From: Corynebacterium casei LMG S-19264
GTDB lineage: Bacteria; Actinomycetota; Actinomycetes; Mycobacteriales; Mycobacteriaceae
Length of the DNA stretch: 64,000 nt
Assembly (NCBI RefSeq): GCF_000550785.1
Contig: NZ_CP004350.1
Coordinates: forward strand, 2,398,009 to 2,462,008
Reading direction: 5' to 3'
The notes under the pieces were generated by a model that was not told where the DNA came from, searched no databases, and saw only the letters and a list, made by a program, of their open reading frames with translations. This document shows, piece after piece, positions 18,047-25,242 of the stretch (the first letter of the stretch is position 1; each line of letters starts with the position of its first letter). Both the position numbers and the translations under genes were made by a program.

Positions 18047-18439
18047 ATGTCTGCGAATAACAGCGTCTATGAGGCGATTGGCGGAATGCCGACCTTTCGA
18101 AAGATAGTGTCGGGATTTTATAAACAGGTACCGGAAGACGACATCTTGGGTCCGATGTACCCGGACCAAGACTTCGCCGGTGCTGAGGATCGCCTCCTCT
18201 GGTTCCTCGCCCAGTATTGGGGCGGGCCGGCGCTGTTTAATGAAAATCGCGGTTCACCGCGCATGCGCATGCGCCACATGAATTACCCGATTGATATGGC
18301 AGCCCATGACCGCTGGTTGAAGTTGATGAAGAATTCTCTCGATGACATCGATGAAGAAACCCTTCCGATGCCATACCGTCAAATGATTTGGCAGCACATG
18401 AACCAGCTAGCTGGCATGCTCATCAACAAAGCGCCTTAA
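18047..18439 (+). CDS. glbO: Group II truncated haemoglobin
   Basis: A small oxygen-binding globin of the trHbO type. The 130-residue protein aligns over its length with M. tuberculosis HbO. The proximal haem ligand is His77 (MRMRH), distal residues are Tyr25 (B10) and Tyr38 (CD1), and Trp90 is at G8. The GGPALFNENRG loop matches GGPRTYSEQRG. Proposed roles in the family are oxygen delivery or redox and NO chemistry at the membrane. It begins 7 bp after the mechanosensitive channel gene. Confidence 0.95.
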   Translation: MSANNSVYEAIGGMPTFRKIVSGFYKQVPEDDILGPMYPDQDFAGAEDRLLWFLAQYWGGPALFNENRGSPRMRMRHMNYPIDMAAHDRWLKLMKNSLDDIDEETLPMPYRQMIWQHMNQLAGMLINKAP

Positions 18440-18471
18440 TCAGTTTCCTCGAGGAAGGCGCTAGGTACAAC

Positions 18472-18525
18472 GATGCCCGAGCCCCGCACATCAGGTGCTG
18501 GCTCGGGCATCTTGCTGTTTTCTTA
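18472..18525. terminator. Bidirectional terminator between glbO and ald
   Basis: A perfect 12-bp stem GATGCCCGAGCC / GGCTCGGGCATC (18472-18483, 18500-18511) is followed by TTGCTGTTTTC on the + strand. The flanking genes converge. Confidence 0.88.
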
Positions 18526-18530
18526 CACCA

Positions 18531-19616
18531 CTAGAGATCCAGCGCTTCACGGACAGGATCGGACAGCAACTTGCCGCCGCGGGTCATTAGGCCATCACGC
18601 AATCCGGCAAAGCGCTCGAAAGCGCCATCAACGCCTTCCGATGCAATATCGCGGACATAGCGCAACGTCGCGGTCGTCAGCGCGCGGGTGGACATATTCG
18701 CTACCGCGCCTGGCATGTTAGCCACACAGTAAAACAGGGTGTCGTGGACCTTGTAAGTCGGGTCATCATGAGTGGTCTTGGTGGAGTTCTCAAAGCAACC
18801 ACCTTGGTCGATGGCAACATCGACAAACACGGCACCCGGCTTCATGCCCTTGACCATCGCTTCTGTCACCAGCTTCGGCGCAGCAGCGCCCGGGATGAGC
18901 ACAGCGCCAATGACCAGGTCTGCTTCCAGGAGCTCTTCATGCAAAGTCACCGGGTCAGAAATCTGGGTGCGAACGCGGCCTTGGTACTGGTCATCAAAAC
19001 GCTGCAAAATCTGCGGCTCCAAATCCAATACGGTCACCTCTGCTCGCAGCCCAGTTCCCATGGCTACTGCCGATGCCCCCACCTGGCCACCGCCAATAAC
19101 CACCACGCGGGCAGGCTTGGCGCCGGGAACACCAGGCAGCAGCACACCGCATCCGCCTTGCGTGGACATCAAGTGGTGTGCACCCTCAATGACAGCCAAA
19201 CGCCCAGCCACCTGCGACATTGGCGTCAGCAGCGGCAAACCACCATTCCTATCGGTCACGGTTTCATACGCCAAGGAAGTACAACCGGAATCAATCAGGG
19301 CCTGGGTCAGCGGCTTTGATGCTGCCAAGTGCAGGTACGTAAACAGCACCAAAGCCTCGTGCAGATACCCGTATTCTTCCTCGAGTGGCTCCTTGACCTT
19401 CAGCACCAGCTGCGCGGTTTCCCAGACCTCTTTCGCAGAATCCAGCACCGTGGCACCCGCCTGCTTGAATTCCTCATCCTAGAAGCTGGCGCCCACGCCG
19501 GCCCCCGCCTGAATAAAGACTTCATGACCATCCTGAACAAGGGTGCTCACGGACGCCGGAGTGGCGGCCACGCGGCTTTCACTGTTCATGATTTCTGCGG
19601 GAATACCAATGCGCAT
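18531..19616 (-). pseudogene. ald: Alanine dehydrogenase gene with an in-frame TAG at codon 46
   Basis: Alanine dehydrogenase reversibly deaminates alanine to pyruvate with NAD. From the ATG at 19616 the frame reads MRIGIPAEIM... but meets TAG at 19481-19479 (GVGASF-stop-DEEFKQAG), where Ser is expected. After the stop it is open and well conserved to 18531 (361 codons in all), with the Rossmann motif GGGQVGASA, HLMSTQGG and FVDVAIDQGG. An internal start at 19448 would lack about 56 residues of the substrate-binding domain, including the pyruvate-binding Arg (SRVAATP, residue 15). No other lesion was seen, so the loss is recent, or the base is a sequencing error. Confidence 0.88.
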
Positions 19617-19838
19617 GGTGTGCCTTTCTGCGAGCGAAGATACTGGTTTTGTTGCCTATTAGAAGATAAAATCCGGCCTACGCTCGTAAAAGCAGCCCCA
19701 TCGGTGATTCATCCAGAAGCTTTGCACATCCTCGTCGGGCAATCAATATCCGCGCACTGCACGATCCACAAGGGAATTGGTTCAAAATGCGCACGCCTGT
19801 ACCCCGGCCGAACGCACTTTTGGGCGAAATTGCTCCAT

Positions 19839-19888
19839 CTGTGGATAACTTGGCCTGTTGAGTGACGCGTCAACGTAGTTATCCACAG
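19839..19888 (+). repeat. 50-bp element with convergent DnaA-box-like arms (copy L1), upstream of the HNH gene
   Basis: The arms CTGTGGATAACT and AGTTATCCACAG are a perfect 12-bp inverted repeat, each containing a perfect TTATCCACA. The core includes TGACGCGTCA. The copy at 25085-25134, read on the other strand, has the same length and matches 43 of 50 positions. Both copies face their downstream gene the same way. L1 ends 53 bp before the HNH gene. The surrounding gap (19617-19941) otherwise shows nothing recognisable. Confidence 0.8.
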
Positions 19889-19941
19889 CTTTTCATGTTT
19901 GCCCTGGTGTGGGGTTGCGCTTTGGGTTTAGCGTCGAAGTT

Positions 19942-21045
19942 ATGAAAAATTACAAAGCATTCATACAACACGCCACCCAGGCGGTGAGCGTTTTAAGAGA
20001 CATGGCGGAACTATCCGTTTATGACATGGCCGCCGATGACATGGCGTTAAAGACGGCGAGAAAGTACTCCAAATTAGCGGACGTCTTCTTCGGCTCCACC
20101 GACTCACCACGCCTTCAGCGCGAGTCCGTAGCACTCGCCGAAGAGCGCGGGTTGAGTATGGAACGTCTACAAATGATTGATAGTCACGCTCAGAAGTTAA
20201 AGAAAAAGCGCGGTGCCGCGTGGAAGCTACGTGCCGAACTCATAGCGCACGAGGGCACTTATGAAGAAGTCAACGCCCTGGGCAACCAGCGCGTCGATGA
20301 GATTGTCGGCGACAAGCCGAAAGAGCCGGGTATGCGTATAAGCCGCCCAAAGAACGGCATGGTCACGATGAGCATCACCGATACCCAGCGCCGCATCACC
20401 GACTTTGAGAAGACCCTTGATGCCATAGAGACCTCATCAGAGCCGAGGTCGAAGGCACTGTTAGAAGCGTTTTGGAAACATATCGATGGTGGCGGTGGTG
20501 TGCTCAAACCCGAATACCGCACTGTTATTGCCATCGGTTTGGATCAATCCGCAACGATTATTCGCGGCGAAGGCGACGAATCCATCATCGGCGCCTCCGA
20601 CGGCACGACTATGACTGGTGCTGAGATCGTTAACCTTGCGGTTTCTGGTGCCCTTGGCGACAAGATTTACGCCGGACTCTTCCATCCCACCGCCGGGCCA
20701 GTGAACTTGTACGAAGCTCGGTTCGCGTCAGGCAAGCAACGGATTCTAGCCATGGCGGAGAATCTTGTGTGCCCGTGGCCGGACTGCAAAGTACCAGCCG
20801 ATAGATGCCAGGTACACCACCTAGTTGCGCATAAGAATGGTGGGCAGACGAATCCTTCGAATCTCACCACGCTGTGCGCCTATCACAACGGTGTCAACGA
20901 CGACGGCGCCCGGGCAAGGCGCCGCGAGAAAAGTCGAGGGCGGATGATACGCCACCGCGGACAGGTCAAGCTTGTTACCCCAGGTAGAAAACTGCTGGGC
21001 AACACGCATGACTTGAGCACGATGGGAGCGATGGACCTGATTTAA
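19942..21045 (+). CDS. HNH endonuclease domain protein (13E12-repeat type)
   Basis: The C-terminal part carries a zinc-type HNH nuclease motif: CPWPDC at about 278-283, then CQVHHLVAHKNGG, TNPSNLTTLC and YHN. The N-terminal 200 residues are helical and of the DUF222-like sort common in actinobacterial HNH proteins. The function is unknown; members occur in many copies in actinobacteria and one can be a phage or repeat integration locus. The ATG at 19942 (MKNYKAF) is preferred over a GTG at 19909. Upstream lies the L1 element with two DnaA-type boxes. The gene follows the broken ald gene divergently. Confidence 0.85.
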   Translation: MKNYKAFIQHATQAVSVLRDMAELSVYDMAADDMALKTARKYSKLADVFFGSTDSPRLQRESVALAEERGLSMERLQMIDSHAQKLKKKRGAAWKLRAELIAHEGTYEEVNALGNQRVDEIVGDKPKEPGMRISRPKNGMVTMSITDTQRRITDFEKTLDAIETSSEPRSKALLEAFWKHIDGGGGVLKPEYRTVIAIGLDQSATIIRGEGDESIIGASDGTTMTGAEIVNLAVSGALGDKIYAGLFHPTAGPVNLYEARFASGKQRILAMAENLVCPWPDCKVPADRCQVHHLVAHKNGGQTNPSNLTTLCAYHNGVNDDGARARRREKSRGRMIRHRGQVKLVTPGRKLLGNTHDLSTMGAMDLI

Positions 21046-21069
21046 GACCACGTCAAAGCATCACACTAC

Positions 21070-21097
21070 ACCCGGGATCTGACAAGGGTTCCCGGGC
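21070..21097 (+). terminator. Possible terminator after the HNH gene
   Basis: The stem CCCGGGA / TCCCGGG (21071-21077, 21090-21096) lies between two converging genes. It has no clear T-run on either strand, so termination is uncertain. Confidence 0.4.
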
Positions 21098-21109
21098 TAA
21101 AAGGCGTGC

Positions 21110-21784
21110 CTAAAACAGGGACAAGCGATTGGAGTGATAGACGGTGCCGAAGGGGGCATCGATACGCACCCAGCGACTAAGGCCCGAGATGCGCAGGTGG
21201 CGTGGCACGTTCATCGGCGCCGCGAAATTAGGAATGAGGCCTAAGTTCGTGCAGGCGAAAATCATGCGCATGGGAATCTCTGCGCTGACATCACCGGACT
21301 CAGCGGTGACCACGGTCTGATTCATCAAGCTTTGCGGCGGCCCCATCGGGCCGGAGAACTGGCGGGCAAGCTTTTGGCCTTCATCGACAAGACTGCGTGC
21401 AACCTCGACCGGCAAGTTATCAATGAGCTTGAAACCAGACGCTGGCGGCAGTGCACCCGGCCAAGATGGATCGCGCGGGCGGCCCAGGTTCAGCTCAATC
21501 GGCGCATCTGGGGTGGCAGCGGCAAATTCCGTGGCGTTGAGGGCCTCAAGCATGGTGTCGGCGCCGACTACCGCACCATCGCGGCTGACGGTTCCCTGGA
21601 TGCGACGCGAGGCAACCACCTCAAATGGCGTGGTGGCGAAAACATCCACCACCGGTGGTTGGCCATCGGAGCCATCCGTTAATTGCCGAAGACGCACCAT
21701 GGCTGATGCATCAATGCCCGTCACACGTGCAAGGAATGAAACCATTCCCGCGCCGCCGCCGTACAGCATCAGTATTTCGTCCAT
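21110..21784 (-). CDS. Conserved hypothetical protein
   Basis: I do not recognise a domain in this 224-residue protein. It has no signal peptide or clear membrane segment and looks like a soluble alpha/beta protein with many Pro and Ala. It begins MDEILMLYGGGAGMVSFLARVTG. GGAGACGC precedes the ATG. It is on the same strand as ettA and the thioesterase gene, and by position could correspond to the hypothetical protein gene near Rv2475c in Mycobacterium. That is an inference from gene order only. Confidence 0.7.
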   Translation of the reverse strand: MDEILMLYGGGAGMVSFLARVTGIDASAMVRLRQLTDGSDGQPPVVDVFATTPFEVVASRRIQGTVSRDGAVVGADTMLEALNATEFAAATPDAPIELNLGRPRDPSWPGALPPASGFKLIDNLPVEVARSLVDEGQKLARQFSGPMGPPQSLMNQTVVTAESGDVSAEIPMRMIFACTNLGLIPNFAAPMNVPRHLRISGLSRWVRIDAPFGTVYHSNRLSLF

Positions 21785-21869
21785 GGTGCGTCTCCTGATT
21801 CTTGAGTTAGGGAATTGTTTCTCTCCCTCACGACTCTAGCCCGGTTAGGGCAACGAGCTAGTTTTTCAA

Positions 21870-22352
21870 CTAGTCGTCGTAGCCGATCTCACCCAAGCCA
21901 AGGTCCGAATTGGCTCCCGCCGCAGCATCATTCTTGCCATTTTCAACGCCGATGTTGAGCAGAATATCGCGCTCCATATCAGTCAAAGAACGTGGCGTTT
22001 GGGTATCCAAGTCAACCGCAACCTGCACGCACTCCACAACGCATGCGGTGCGACCATGCTTATCCTTGATTTCCTGGCGGGTCACAAAGGAGGTGTTGCC
22101 AACCTCAACCACCTGAGACTCGATAAGCAACTCGGTGTTGCCTTCAGGCTCAATTGGCTTGCGGAAGTCCAAATCGAGGTGGCGCACGAAAGCAGCAAAC
22201 TCGATATCTTGTGAAAAGAACTTATCCTCAGCAAACGCCAAACGTGCTTCCTGGGCGATTTCAACATAATTGGCATTCATGATGTGGCCATAGCGGTCGA
22301 AGTCAGACCAGCGGACTGGAATGCGGTGTGAGTGGATGGAATCTGAAGCCAT
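21870..22352 (-). CDS. Acyl-CoA thioesterase, hot-dog fold
   Basis: A 160-residue protein of the 4-hydroxybenzoyl-CoA thioesterase-like family. The signature is VRWSDFDRYGHIMNANYVE near residue 12, where the Asp in SDFDRYGH is the family's catalytic or binding acid. It probably hydrolyses acyl-CoA in the cytoplasm; the chain length is unknown. The ATG at 22352 (MASDSIH) was chosen because AAGGAG lies 12 nt upstream and the fold begins there; a longer frame to 22421 has no family similarity. The C-terminal 25 residues are Gly/Asn/Asp-rich. Confidence 0.88.
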   Translation of the reverse strand: MASDSIHSHRIPVRWSDFDRYGHIMNANYVEIAQEARLAFAEDKFFSQDIEFAAFVRHLDLDFRKPIEPEGNTELLIESQVVEVGNTSFVTRQEIKDKHGRTACVVECVQVAVDLDTQTPRSLTDMERDILLNIGVENGKNDAAAGANSDLGLGEIGYDD

Positions 22353-22449
22353 GAGGCGGCAATACTCCTTGGGTTTATATCCCCGGCCCAGCACATACAG
22401 CTGCCAACCAGGGCAAATCATAAAATGAATAGTTCATATTAAACAAGAG

Positions 22450-22480
22450 GCGATAGTACACATTTACCGTGCACTATCGC
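22450..22480 (-). terminator. Terminator of ettA
   Basis: Stem GCGATAGT-CAC / GTG-ACTATCGC (arms 22450-22461 and 22469-22480) lies 55 bp past the ettA stop. On the minus strand CCTCTTGTTTAAT follows. Confidence 0.6.
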
Positions 22481-22534
22481 TTCAAGTCTATCGATGTTTA
22501 ACGTGGTGGTGAACTAATCCCCACCCACGCCACA

Positions 22535-24205
22535 TTAACGCGTCAGCTTGCGGTGGGTCACGCGGGAAGGACGAGCGGCATCTTCACCGAGACGCTCAAT
22601 CTTGTTCTTCTCGTAGTCACCGAAGTTGCCCTCGAACCAGTACCACTGGCCTTCTTCAACGTTGCCTTCCCACGCAAGAATGTGGGTACAGGTGCGGTCC
22701 AGGAACCAGCGGTCGTGAGAAATAACCACGGCACAGCCAGGGAACTTCTCAAGCGCGTTTTCCAAGGAACCCAGGGTTTCGACGTCCAAGTCGTTGGTAG
22801 GCTCATCGAGCAGAATCAGGTTTCCGCCCTCTTTCAGCGTCAGCGCCAAGTTCAGGCGGTTACGCTCACCGCCGGAGAGAACCTTGGATGGCTTCTGTTG
22901 GTCTGGGCCCTTGAAACCGAACGCGGACAGGTATGCACGCGATGGCATTTCGTTCTGACCAACGTGGATGTAATCCAGGCCATCAGAAACAACTTCCCAC
23001 ACGGTCGCATCCGGGTCGATGTTCGCACGGTTCTGGTCAACGTAGGACAGCCGGACGGTATCGCCAACCTCAACCGCGCCGGAGTCAGCGTCTTCCAAGC
23101 CAACGATGGTCTTGAACAGGGTGGTCTTACCCACACCGTTCGGGCCAATCACGCCGACGATGCCGTTACGAGGCAGGGTGAAAGACAGGTCCTTGATCAA
23201 GGTACGGCCATCAAAGCCCTTGGTCAGGTTCTTGGCTTCAACAACCTTGTTGCCCAGACGTGGCGGAGTAGGAATCTGGATTTCTTCGAAGTCCAACTTC
23301 TTGTACTGTTCCGCCTCAGCCGCCATTTCTTCGTAGCGTTCCAGACGAGCCTTGTTCTTTGCCTGACGTGCCTTAGCACCGGAACGAACCCACGCGAGCT
23401 CATCCTTCAGACGCTTGCGCAGCTTCGCATCCTTCTTGCCGGCAATCTCCAGACGCTCAGCCTTCTTCTCCAAGTAGGTGGAGTAGTTGCCTTCGTATGG
23501 GTAGAGCTTGCCGCGGTCGACCTCACAGATCCAGCCCGCAACGTGGTCCAGGAAGTAGCGGTCGTGTGTCACGGCCAGGACAGCGCCTGGGTAGTTTTCC
23601 AGGTGCTTTTCCAGCCACTCCACGGACTCAGCATCCAGGTGGTTAGTAGGCTCATCGAGCAGCAGTAGGTCAGGCTCACTCAGCAGCAGCTTTGCAAGTG
23701 CTACTCGGCGACGCTCACCACCGGAGAGCTGGGTTACCGATGCATCGGAAGGCGGGCAACGAAGAGCTTCCATTGCCTGCTCAATCTTGGAATCAACTTC
23801 CCACGCGTCAGCTGCGTCGAGTTCTTCCTGCAGCTTGCCCATTTCATCCATGAGCTCATCGGTGTAGTTGGTTGCCATTTCTTCGGCGATTGCCTCGAAG
23901 CGCTGCTTCTTTTCGAAGATGTCTCCAAGACCTTCTTCGACGTTTTCGCGCACCGTCTTTTCTTCATTCAGCGGTGGTTCCTGCTGCAGGATGCCCACGG
24001 TCGCACCTGGATCCAGGAATGCTTCACCGTTGGAAGGCTGGTCCAGACCAGCCATAATCTTCAGAATCGAAGACTTACCCGCGCCGTTGGGTCCAACGAC
24101 ACCAATCTTTGCGCCTGGGTAGAACGCCATGGTGACATTGTCCAAAATGACCTTGTCGCCAATGGCTTTACGCACGTTCTTCATCGTGTAGATGAACTCG
24201 CCCAT
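22535..24205 (-). CDS. ettA: Energy-dependent translational throttle protein EttA (ABC-F)
   Basis: A soluble ABC-F ATPase that binds the ribosomal E site and adjusts translation to the ATP/ADP ratio. The 556-residue protein holds two nucleotide-binding domains. The first Walker A is GPNGAGKS near residue 38 and the second GPNGVGKTT near 354. It has LSGGE signatures and two DEPTNHLD/DEPTNDLD Walker B motifs. The linker contains the Arg/Lys-rich arm region (RSGAKARQAKNKARLERYEE, about 273-292). Length matches EttA. GGGAGTGAC precedes the ATG. Confidence 0.95.
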   Translation of the reverse strand: MGEFIYTMKNVRKAIGDKVILDNVTMAFYPGAKIGVVGPNGAGKSSILKIMAGLDQPSNGEAFLDPGATVGILQQEPPLNEEKTVRENVEEGLGDIFEKKQRFEAIAEEMATNYTDELMDEMGKLQEELDAADAWEVDSKIEQAMEALRCPPSDASVTQLSGGERRRVALAKLLLSEPDLLLLDEPTNHLDAESVEWLEKHLENYPGAVLAVTHDRYFLDHVAGWICEVDRGKLYPYEGNYSTYLEKKAERLEIAGKKDAKLRKRLKDELAWVRSGAKARQAKNKARLERYEEMAAEAEQYKKLDFEEIQIPTPPRLGNKVVEAKNLTKGFDGRTLIKDLSFTLPRNGIVGVIGPNGVGKTTLFKTIVGLEDADSGAVEVGDTVRLSYVDQNRANIDPDATVWEVVSDGLDYIHVGQNEMPSRAYLSAFGFKGPDQQKPSKVLSGGERNRLNLALTLKEGGNLILLDEPTNDLDVETLGSLENALEKFPGCAVVISHDRWFLDRTCTHILAWEGNVEEGQWYWFEGNFGDYEKNKIERLGEDAARPSRVTHRKLTR

Positions 24206-24261
24206 GTCACTCCCTTGTATTTCGAGTTTTAATCACCACAAAGCGTACCCGACTGGCACAA

Positions 24262-24301
24262 TAAATGAACGCCTGCCACCAGTTTTAGCCAGCGGCAGGC
24301 G
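24262..24301 (-). terminator. Probable terminator of ssbB
   Basis: The 8-bp stem CGCCTGCC / GGCAGGCG (24270-24277, 24294-24301) is followed on the minus strand by TTCATTTATT. It lies 100 bp past the ssbB stop and before the ettA start, in the 194-bp gap that should also hold the ettA promoter. Confidence 0.5.
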
Positions 24302-24399
24302 CACGATGTGGCGATGACTAATTTCTTATTCTGAAATTCGTACTTCCCACTCTAAATTATTGGGAGCTTAAGTACTAAGCACCAATGAAATTCACTGTC

Positions 24400-24975
24400 C
24401 TAAAAGTTCGCCACGGCGTCCTCCTCGGTTGCCAGTTCCGATTCCCGGTCAGAGTTTTCTCGCACCGCGTCTAGGGAGACTGGCTCCACGGGCTCGAGGT
24501 CGGTTTCATCAATGACTTCGTCATTGTTCACGGTGTAGTCCTTATTAATGTGCAGCGCTTCCGAGCCCGCGTTGAGCACAATACCTTCCGGAGTGTGCGT
24601 GGCATCCATGCGCTGGGAGGCAAGAATGTAGCGGTTCATATCAATGCCCACCTGCAAACCGCGCAGGTAGGTGCGCTCGCGCTGCTTCTGAGTTTCATTA
24701 TCCGTCCAGGTATCAGTGCACACAGATCCCAGCGCGATAACAGGCATGCCCTTCTTCAAAGACTTCGAAGCGTTGATCGCAAGCTGACCCCAAAGTTCCA
24801 CGTTCATGTAAACGGTGTCGCTATCGCGCCATTCAAAATCGCCCTTGGCGTTGGTAAAGCGGGTTCGGCGCGAGGAAGCAATGCGCAAACGGGTGTTGAC
24901 CTTGTCCCCGCTGAACTTGGTTACGAATGGATCGTCGGTGAGGTTGCCGGTGATGGTTACGGTGTATTGAGACAT
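24400..24975 (-). CDS. ssbB: Single-stranded DNA-binding protein paralogue SsbB
   Basis: An OB-fold single-stranded DNA-binding protein of 191 residues. The N-terminal domain (about 1-115) reads MSQYTVTITGNLTDDP, then RLRIASSRR, VYMNVELWGQLA and KGMPVIALGSV, standard Ssb patterns. The tail is acidic (VIDETDLEPVEPV) but ends DAVANF, not the canonical DDDIPF, so partner binding may differ. By position next to ettA it corresponds to the actinobacterial paralogue Rv2478c. The ATG at 24975 fits the family; a longer frame to 25041 does not. The L2 element with paired DnaA-type boxes lies 109 bp upstream. Confidence 0.88.
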   Translation of the reverse strand: MSQYTVTITGNLTDDPFVTKFSGDKVNTRLRIASSRRTRFTNAKGDFEWRDSDTVYMNVELWGQLAINASKSLKKGMPVIALGSVCTDTWTDNETQKQRERTYLRGLQVGIDMNRYILASQRMDATHTPEGIVLNAGSEALHINKDYTVNNDEVIDETDLEPVEPVSLDAVRENSDRESELATEEDAVANF

Positions 24976-25084
24976 GATGTGTCTTCTTTCTGTTTCTTGA
25001 GATTTGAGCTTATTTTTTCGAGCGGTTGCTCTAAAACTCATCTTGTAGGCATCGTCAAGAAAAGAAAACAGAAAACTTGAAAAC

Positions 25085-25134
25085 CTGTGGATAACTATGT
25101 TGACCCGTCACTAAAAGGACCTAGTTATCCACAG
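25085..25134 (-). repeat. 50-bp element with convergent DnaA-box-like arms (copy L2), upstream of ssbB
   Basis: The arms CTGTGGATAACTA / TAGTTATCCACAG form a perfect 13-bp inverted repeat (14 bp if the flanking C and G are counted). Each arm holds a TTATCCACA DnaA-type 9-mer. Read on the minus strand it matches L1 (19839-19888) at 43 of 50 bases with no gap. The core TGACGGGTCA corresponds to TGACGCGTCA in L1. Confidence 0.8.
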
Positions 25135-25158
25135 GCTAATGTAAAACCCCTAGTCGCC

Positions 25159-25242
25159 CGGCTAATCGCTCGGCTAATCGCTCGGCTAATCGCTCGGCTA
25201 ATCGCTCGGCGCATCGCCAAGCCCATCGCCGAGCTAGTTGCC
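25159..25242. repeat. 12-bp tandem repeat at the 3' end of ctaG
   Basis: Seven head-to-tail 12-bp units are present. The first four are identical (CGGCTAATCGCT, 25159-25206) and the last three are degenerate (CGGCGCATCGCC, AAGCCCATCGCC, GAGCTAGTTGCC). The array runs over the ctaG stop codon (25234-25236) into the gap before L2. The copies are contiguous with no spacers, so it is not a CRISPR array. Confidence 0.9.

Noticed and set aside
19329..19865. A 178-codon + strand frame opposite the 5' part of ald
   Set aside because: It is antisense to the ald pseudogene and ends at the L1 arm; no ribosome binding site or domain was seen.
22553..23668. A 371-codon + strand frame opposite ettA
   Set aside because: Antisense to the conserved ABC-F motifs of ettA; composition is typical of a shadow frame.
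25159..25242. Short regular repeats that might suggest a CRISPR array
   Set aside because: Units are 12 bp, directly adjacent and without unique spacers; no cas gene is nearby.
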